This document shows positions 15,459-20,931 of a DNA stretch of 20,931 nt, piece after piece (position 1 is the first letter of the stretch; the number at the start of each line of letters is the position of its first letter). The stretch lies in the NCBI GenBank assembly GCA_001839685.1, contig MLAK01001325.1:1-20931 (forward strand), read 5' to 3'. The notes under the pieces are model-generated. The model saw nothing but the letters and a program-made list of their open reading frames with translations. It was not told where the DNA came from and did not search any database. The translations under genes were made by a program, and so were the position numbers. The DNA is from Tritrichomonas foetus (Eukaryota > Parabasalia > Tritrichomonadida > Tritrichomonadidae).

Positions 15459-16433
15459 AAGGGAATCAGAAATTGGTGAAATATGATTTTTTTTTTTCTT
15501 TTTTTTTTGAAAATAGATTCAATTGATAAAGGGTTTTTTTCCAAGAAATTTGGTATTTTTTCAATAACGCAGTATTTTAAATTCTAAAAAATGGAAAAAA
15601 TATTCTGATAAAATTTGAATACTTATAAATATAAAAAATCTCATCATCTATGATTTATCAGTAATGTTGATTGGAATGAAAAAATAAATGTAAATTTACG
15701 GATACTCAATAATATTTTTTGAGAGAGTGTATCATTAATTTCGTGATTTTTTCTCATTAATTTTTTTAAATTTTTGTAAATCATTGTCAATATCTGTTTT
15801 TTGAAAAGATATAGAAATATCAATCATTGACATAGAATTTATACTATTAATACAGCAGAATTTGATGATATGGAAAAGGAATACTGCTATTTATTTACAT
15901 ATAAATTATTATTTATATATAAATATTTCTTTAAAAGTTAAAGTAATAAGGAAATAAACAGATATAGACACAATATGAGTTGATTTATTTGATTACAATT
16001 CAAAAAGTACATTGAAAAATAACCTGCTTCTTATCAAAAAATGAGAATTTTTATTTCAAAAAAATAGAAGAAGTATTTTTTCAGAAGATCTAAAAAATGG
16101 AAATGTTTTTCTAAAGACAGAATTTTTTATCTCGATCAGAAAAAAATGTTCAATTCTGAGAGTTATTCATGGTCAAATACTCACAATATTCCAAAGGTTT
16201 TTAATTTTGAGAGAAAGTTAAACAGCCTCGAAGTATGCTTTTTTGAACAAGATATCGGACCATTTGATCAAATTCATATGAATCATATGACATGATATTA
16301 TATCTTTAAGAATTAAGACCAATTTTTATTACGAGGGTAATCAGCACTCTGTGTTTAACACATCTTTTGAAAAAAATAAAACTGCCTAACGACTTCTTTG
16401 ATTTTACAATGTTGATGTCAATTCTATCAGACT
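15459..16433. other. Intergenic spacer between the 306-aa gene and the tRNA
   Basis: Next to the gene lie T-rich runs and an Inr-like TCATA on the minus strand (15482-15486). The rest is AT-rich with no supported gene. The longest plus-strand frame of some interest is 16146-16295 (49 codons, from an ATG, containing LEVCFFEQDIGPFDQI). It is short enough to occur by chance and has no recognised similarity. A palindromic ATTTATATATAAAT lies at about 15911-15924. Confidence 0.5.
15482..15486 (-). promoter_or_regulatory. Candidate initiator for the 306-aa coiled-coil gene
   Basis: The minus strand reads TCATA, matching TCA-Py-(T/A), with +1 about 26 nt before the ATG. The motif is very short, so support is positional only. 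Confidence 0.25.
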
Positions 16434-16507
16434 TCCTCCCTAACTCAGTTGGTTAGAGTGTCAGACTGTTAATCTGGAAGTCGTGTGTTCGAGCCACACG
16501 GGAGGAG
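16434..16507 (+). tRNA. tRNA-Asn (anticodon GTT)
   Basis: All arms pair. Acceptor TCCTCCC/GGGAGGA, D stem ACTC/GAGT with a loop containing GG, anticodon stem TCAGA/TCTGG (one T-G at the base), loop CTGTTAA with GTT at 16467-16469, and T stem GTGTG/CACAC with loop TTCGAGC. The discriminator is G at 16507. There is no intron and CCA is not encoded, as in eukaryotes. Internal A-box (from TAACTCAGTTGG) and B-box (around GTTCGAGCC) are recognisable. Confidence 0.97.
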
Positions 16508-16970
16508 ATTTTTTTCTTTTCATAGATTTTTCACAGTCCCAAACTTATGTCTTTAAATTCTTATTAAGCTATTTTTTTTAATGTAATAATTTGACCAATA
16601 ATTCAATTATAATTCCTTGAATATGTACCTTTGATTTTTACACAAAACATTATATTCCAGTGAAATATCTCAAAATCTCATCATTTCTTCGATAAAATTT
16701 TTCATCTGATAAAATAATGATACGATGGTGTGTGTATTAAATATAATTCTTTATGATACAAGAATCAAAAGGGATAAATTAAAGGAAAAATAATCGAATT
16801 CATCGAACACAATATTTATTGGAATTAATGTATATAAAATTCTATAATATATGTATATATAAATAATTAATACCATGCACAAATAAATCTTCGAATCACA
16901 TGATACAAAAATGCATTCAACTCCAAATCCAAGTAGTACTTTTCAGGATTAATGCGGATTTTTTAATCCT
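16508..16970. other. Spacer between the tRNA and the 3' end of the large coiled-coil gene
   Basis: No gene is seen. The left end holds the Pol III terminator. A TGTATATATAAATA word lies at 16852-16865, identical to one abutting the stop of the 895-aa gene (3382-3395). A small GGATT-TTTT-AATCC hairpin lies at about 16956-16969, close to the end of the minus-strand gene. Confidence 0.5.
16509..16515 (+). terminator. RNA polymerase III T-run terminator
   Basis: Seven consecutive T begin two bases after the tRNA discriminator, the normal Pol III stop signal; a second T-run follows after one C. Confidence 0.85.
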
Positions 16971-19900
16971 TTAAAGTTTAGAGTCTTTGAGTTCATCAAC
17001 AAGGTGTTGTAAGTTAGGCGGAACTTTGTTGCCAATACCTTGAAGAAGTGCGTTGGCAGTTTTCTTGAATTTAGTTGCTTCCTCACGAACGACTTCTGCT
17101 TCATCCAAACGATCGCGGACAGCGTTGAACATTTCAACAATTGCTTCTTCGTTCGTTTCCTGTGGTTCAACACCAAGAATGTCTCCCAAGATATCAGAGA
17201 GATCAGAGAATGGCATTGAATGATAAAGTTTGTCAACAAGTTCTTTAATCCTGGATTCGTATTCGAAGAACATACTATGCTGCATTTGTGTGTCACTAAT
17301 ATTGATTTCAGACATTGAAATATCAGTGGAGAGATCAGTTGAAATTTCTGGTGTTGATGATGACAAAATTCTACGGAGTTGTAGAGCCAAATTATAAACC
17401 TGTTGTTTACCTTTTGGAGGAATTTTACTTCGTGGAATTAACTTAAATATTGAACTCACAATTGCTCGAAGTTTTTCAACATGATGATGAATATCTGATG
17501 CTTTTGACATACTCTTTAAGTTCGTGGAAGGTGGGAATAATGCGGATAAAGTGTCATCATAGCTTTCACGAATATGCGTTAATGTTAAATCTTTCTGTAA
17601 CATTTTCTGGCGTGATGATGCAAATGATTCAACGAATTTGGAATATTTCTGAACGACTGGTGTGAGTTTACTATTCAAACTGTGAATTCTATGATCAAGT
17701 TTAAGAAATATATTTTCAAATTTATCGGATAGCAAGTTTGCAAGCATTATTGGATATCTGGATAGGAATATATCAATTGCCTGCTTTGCAGAATCAGCAC
17801 CTTGGATTTCTTCTCTATTTTGTGGAATGATGCTTGCAAGATATTTCTTAATAGAATCCAAATCTGCTTTGCTTGTATTGAAGCGTTTCATTAAAAGCGT
17901 CATTTGTTTCTTCTGTTTGATAAGATTTTCTTCCATTTCTCGTTTCTCTTTTTGAAGTTTCGAAAGTTCATTATTTAATGTTTTCAGTGATTCGTCGCCA
18001 TTTGAACTGATTGATAAAATTTGTTTCTCCATTTCTTGAATTTTCTTCTTGGAGGTTTCAAGTTCTTCTTCAATAGCATTCTTTTCTTCGAGTTGAGATT
18101 CTGCTGCTTTCTTTTGATTGTCAAGTAGTTTGAGTTTTCCTGCATGGTCTTTCTGCTGTTTAGATAGTTTAGCAATTGATTCATTATAGGTTTCTAATTG
18201 TCTCTTAATAAAATCAACAATTTTGGTAAATGAAGAAGTTTCTGAATTCAAATCATCAAAATTACTGAATTCAAAGGTTGGTTCTTCTTCTGTGTGTTGG
18301 AATAAGGAACTAAGCCTGTGAAGAATCATTTGAACAGCAGCAGCAGCTTTAGCTTTATTTGTTTCGTTTTCGTGAACGAGCTGCTGATGTTCTGTTTGTA
18401 ATTTATTGAATCGTAAGTTCATTTCTTTAGCAGCCCTTGCAAGATCTTTAAGTTTAGCCAATTGATTTTTAATCTTAGTGACTGATGAAGCGTCTTTGAT
18501 TTGAAGAGAATCCAAAAGTGTTTTCATTTCAATTATTACTTTCATTTTGTCTTCAATTGTCTCTCCTTCAAAATTCACTAAAAGTTTTTCAATGTCACCC
18601 AATTGATCTTTCAATTGATTGCTTACTTCAGAGTAATTATTTTGATCTTTTCGAAGTTTGTTGATTTCTGTTAGAAGTTTGACCTTTTCCAAATTCAAGT
18701 CATTTATTTTATCATTCAGAGTATTAATACTTTCGGAGATGCTTATTATGCTGGATTTTACATCAGTTGGTGCTTGCCTTTCATCACTAGTTCCGATTTG
18801 TTTAGCCAATTCCTCAGCAAGAGCTCTAATAGCAGCTTCATAACTTTCATTGGTTTCATTTAATGTTTTGATCTTCTTTGCAGCAGCAATAAGCTTGTTT
18901 TGAGTAGCTTTTTGTTCTTTCATACCTTTACAAAGTGCTTCAACTTTTCCTTTGAGCTGATCTAGTCTGGTTGCGATCAACAATTGATGAGTATTTGGAT
19001 CTGTATTTTGAGATATCGCAACTAGAGATTCAATAGATTGTAATATGGATGATGATTTCTTGTAATCGATTAAAATATCTGGAATTTGTTTCAATATTTC
19101 TTCATTTATTTCCTGGTTTCCACTGTCTAAAACAGTTGAAATTGCAGAAGTTTGAGTAATTAATGCATTTAATTTGTCAGAGATCTTGGATAGACGAACT
19201 GGCAATTTATGGCGGCGGGGTGATGATGTTGATTCTGGTGGTGGTGGGAAGAGTATTTGTTCGATTTGAGTAAGAGCTGCATTGTAATCAGTCTTATCTT
19301 TTTCGAGTTTAACAACTTTGGCTGTTAGCTCTAAATGAGATTTTTCCTGATCATTCCCTTTGCTCTCATTTGCATGTTTGAGATCAGAAACCATTTTGGC
19401 AACAAGTTCAATATCGTCATCATCACTAGGTTTGCCTTTCATTAAGAATGAACGAATCTTGATCATGACTGCTTTGTATTTCAGTAATTTGGTTACTTCG
19501 TCGACAATATTTGATTCTCGTACTTCAATTTCTAGATGTTCATGGCTTTCAGAATCTCCTTCATAAAGTACATTTTCAACACGTTTGATTCCTGCTTCAA
19601 GAAGATATTTCTTGTGTTTGAGATGTGCAATTTGTTTCTTCATTTCTTGTATAATATTAGATACTCTTTGTTGGTTAAATTTATTGTCACTCAATGTCTG
19701 TGATAGTTGTGACTGTGATGATTCGGCCGACAGGAGTTCAGGATCAATAAGTTGCTCTTGAAGATCATTAACGGCATTTTCAAGTTCTTTCTTATCATTG
19801 GATATTGTTTGAATTTGTTGTTTAATGGTTGAAATGCGGGTTTCTAAAGGTTCTTTTTCAGATTCTTGAGCAGATGTTTCACCGGAAATGATGGATTCAA

Positions 19901-20931
19901 TAGTTTTCAAACCATCTGAATAAGTAGTATTTTCTTTTGTGAGAGATAATGTTTCATTTTCTTTCTTTTGCAGTGCTTCTTTCATTAAGGATATTTCTTT
20001 GACAATGTCAGAATAGCGATCTTCGATTTCTCGTTTCTTTTGTAAATCAGCTTTTTCCTCATAAAGAAGATTTTCAACTCGGTTGATTCCAGCTTCAAGC
20101 AGATATTTCTTGTTCTTTAATTGAGCAATTTGCTTTTTCATTTCTTGGATAATGTTGGAAATCCTTTGCTTTGAAGGGGCGATTTCTGAATTCGATAATG
20201 ATTCTGGCTTTGATGATGTTAGAGCTCTGTGTTCAGGTGAAAATAGCTCAGAATCAATAAGTTGATCTTGAAGATCATTTACCGCGTTTTCTAGTTGTCT
20301 CTTTTCGTTAGAAAGATTTTGAATGTTTGTTTGAATTGAAGAAAGACGTGCTTCTAAATTTGGTTCTTCAGCTTCTCGCAAAGAAGAATCATCAAATATA
20401 ATATTTTCAACAGTCTTTAAATTAGTCAATAAAGAAGATATTTGCTGATCGTTGAGAGATTGATTTTCTTTCAATGATGAAATTTCTTTAACGAATTTAG
20501 ACATACGTATATTTTCTGATAAACCTTCTGGAAGTGTTTCACCATAGATAGAACGTTCAAGAATTTCAAGTGTATCATTGGCACGTTGTTTGTCTGATTC
20601 AAGTGATTTGATACGTTCAACNAATTGTTCAACATTAGATCCAATATCACCTTTCTTAGATTCATCAGATCCTTCTTGTGATAATAACGATGATGCTTCT
20701 TTCATGGAATTGTTCATTTCTTGAATTCTGGAATTAATCTTATTCAATTGAACATCAAGTGGTTCTTCGGTTAAACCTTCTGGAACATTGTTGCCATAAA
20801 CTGTGTTTGCAAGTTCTTGAAGATTATCCTTAAGTTGTTGTTTGTCTGATTCAAGTGATTTGATACGTTCAACTAATTGTTCAACATTAGATCCAATATC
20901 ACCTTTCTTAGATTCATCAGATCCTTCTTGT
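16971..20931 (-). CDS. Large repetitive coiled-coil protein, 5' end beyond the window
   Basis: About 1320 codons are visible; the frame is open through the right edge, so the true start is outside. No ATG is needed at 20747 (that codon is TTG), and upstream codons continue the same repeat pattern. The protein is almost entirely charged helix (Lys/Glu/Gln/Ser with heptad Leu/Ile), built from a recurring motif of the form L-x-x-I-E-x-x-I-Y/F-x-x-x...L-x-x-R-L-x-x-I. It includes two near-identical 84-residue units at the right edge and two 166-170-residue copies containing VSNIIQEMKKQIA and KKYLLEAGI. A Pro-rich break PPPPESTSSPRRHK lies at about 19200-19250. The C-terminal region (about 17000-17500) is less repetitive. 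Trichomonad genomes encode many such giant coiled-coil proteins, some annotated by weak similarity as 'viral A-type inclusion protein'; that name should not be read as function. A scaffold or cytoskeletal role is inference. The TAA stop overlaps TAAA. Confidence 0.9.
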   Translation of the reverse strand, partial: QEGSDESKKGDIGSNVEQLVERIKSLESDKQQLKDNLQELANTVYGNNVPEGLTEEPLDVQLNKINSRIQEMNNSMKEASSLLSQEGSDESKKGDIGSNVEQXVERIKSLESDKQRANDTLEILERSIYGETLPEGLSENIRMSKFVKEISSLKENQSLNDQQISSLLTNLKTVENIIFDDSSLREAEEPNLEARLSSIQTNIQNLSNEKRQLENAVNDLQDQLIDSELFSPEHRALTSSKPESLSNSEIAPSKQRISNIIQEMKKQIAQLKNKKYLLEAGINRVENLLYEEKADLQKKREIEDRYSDIVKEISLMKEALQKKENETLSLTKENTTYSDGLKTIESIISGETSAQESEKEPLETRISTIKQQIQTISNDKKELENAVNDLQEQLIDPELLSAESSQSQLSQTLSDNKFNQQRVSNIIQEMKKQIAHLKHKKYLLEAGIKRVENVLYEGDSESHEHLEIEVRESNIVDEVTKLLKYKAVMIKIRSFLMKGKPSDDDDIELVAKMVSDLKHANESKGNDQEKSHLELTAKVVKLEKDKTDYNAALTQIEQILFPPPPESTSSPRRHKLPVRLSKISDKLNALITQTSAISTVLDSGNQEINEEILKQIPDILIDYKKSSSILQSIESLVAISQNTDPNTHQLLIATRLDQLKGKVEALCKGMKEQKATQNKLIAAAKKIKTLNETNESYEAAIRALAEELAKQIGTSDERQAPTDVKSSIISISESINTLNDKINDLNLEKVKLLTEINKLRKDQNNYSEVSNQLKDQLGDIEKLLVNFEGETIEDKMKVIIEMKTLLDSLQIKDASSVTKIKNQLAKLKDLARAAKEMNLRFNKLQTEHQQLVHENETNKAKAAAAVQMILHRLSSLFQHTEEEPTFEFSNFDDLNSETSSFTKIVDFIKRQLETYNESIAKLSKQQKDHAGKLKLLDNQKKAAESQLEEKNAIEEELETSKKKIQEMEKQILSISSNGDESLKTLNNELSKLQKEKREMEENLIKQKKQMTLLMKRFNTSKADLDSIKKYLASIIPQNREEIQGADSAKQAIDIFLSRYPIMLANLLSDKFENIFLKLDHRIHSLNSKLTPVVQKYSKFVESFASSRQKMLQKDLTLTHIRESYDDTLSALFPPSTNLKSMSKASDIHHHVEKLRAIVSSIFKLIPRSKIPPKGKQQVYNLALQLRRILSSSTPEISTDLSTDISMSEINISDTQMQHSMFFEYESRIKELVDKLYHSMPFSDLSDILGDILGVEPQETNEEAIVEMFNAVRDRLDEAEVVREEATKFKKTANALLQGIGNKVPPNLQHLVDELKDSKL
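19560..19847 (-). repeat. Protein-level repeat, copy B (about 96 residues shown)
   Basis: Encodes LETRISTIKQQ...ELENAVNDLQEQLID...VSNIIQEMKKQIAHLK..KYLLEAGIKRVENVLYE, closely matching copy A at 20058-20357, about 500 nt away. Similarity also extends before it (LKTIESII against LKTVENII), so the duplicated unit is about 166-170 residues. The DNA copies have diverged, so this duplication is old. Confidence 0.85.
20058..20357 (-). repeat. Protein-level repeat, copy A (100 residues shown)
   Basis: Encodes LEARLSSIQTN...QLENAVNDLQDQLID...ISNIIQEMKKQIAQLK..KYLLEAGINRVENLLYE, the partner of copy B. A four-residue length difference lies in the Ser-rich linker between the two conserved blocks. Confidence 0.85.
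20585..20931 (-). repeat. Near-identical 252-bp (84-codon) tandem unit at the right edge
   Basis: The 95 bp at 20585-20679 are identical to 20837-20931 except for the N at 20622, which reads T in the other copy. The offset is 252 bp, exactly 84 codons. The shared protein block includes QEGSDESKKGDIGSN and RIKSLESDKQ. The second copy runs off the window, so more units may follow. Confidence 0.92.

Noticed and set aside
16146..16295. 49-codon ORF before the tRNA
   Set aside because: Its length is within chance for AT-rich DNA, with no recognised motif and no supporting context.
20745..20747. Start of the large coiled-coil protein at 20747
   Set aside because: The codon is TTG, and the frame is open upstream through the window edge with continuing repeat sequence, so the gene is truncated by the window rather than starting here.
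16971..20931. Reading the repeats as a CRISPR-like or surface-repeat adhesin system
   Set aside because: The repeats are in-frame coding units of a helical protein with no signal peptide visible, no spacers and no membrane anchor in the visible part.

Overview
The window looks like nuclear DNA of an intron-poor, AT-rich protist, most probably a parabasalid (trichomonad, Tritrichomonas-like). The clues are long uninterrupted ORFs with no recognisable introns, standard use of TAA and TGA stops, four of seven stop codons that overlap a TAAA tetramer (the cleavage/polyadenylation cue described for trichomonads), TCA-Py-(T/A) initiator-like motifs upstream of several ATGs, large repetitive coiled-coil proteins, and an ABCB-type half-transporter next to a decayed paralogue. 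The taxonomic call is inference from style; no rRNA or other marker gene is present.

Layout from left to right. 1-867: AT-rich spacer with no supported gene. 868-2718 (+): intact ABCB-type half-transporter, followed on the same strand at about 2900-3240 by a decayed nucleotide-binding-domain relic that contains a 29-bp poly-A tract. 3396-6083 (-): 895-aa coiled-coil protein with a folded, weakly EF-hand-like C-terminal half. 6084-6848: divergent spacer with a possible second decayed ORF. 6849-7430 (+): small protein with a ubiquitin-like N-terminus, whose frame stays open for 62 codons past its TGA. 7431-8605: spacer. 8606-12148 (+): 1180-aa SAC-domain phosphoinositide phosphatase with a long C-terminal extension carrying CxxC clusters. 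12409-14471: complete 2063-bp pogo/Tigger-like DNA transposon with 42-bp perfect terminal inverted repeats, a TA duplication and a 493-codon DDE transposase on the minus strand. 14538-15458 (-): 306-aa protein with a disordered N-terminus and a C-terminal coiled coil. 16434-16507 (+): tRNA-Asn(GTT) with a Pol III T-run. 16971-20931 (-): large repetitive coiled-coil protein that runs off the right edge.

There is no operon-like organisation. The genes are separate eukaryotic units in mixed orientations, probably serving membrane transport, phosphoinositide turnover and cytoskeletal or scaffolding roles. The best-supported notable object is the transposon. Its empty site can be reconstructed as four perfect copies of a 12-bp minisatellite, its catalytic triad is complete, and each end carries a tandem 19-bp repeat likely to be a double transposase-binding site. 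Other points of interest are the ABC relic, the SAC protein with an altered CX5R(T) motif, the in-frame extension after the ubiquitin-like gene, and nested repeats in the terminal coiled-coil gene, one of which contains the only ambiguous base (N at 20622). I did not find convincing evidence of a wholly new multi-gene system.
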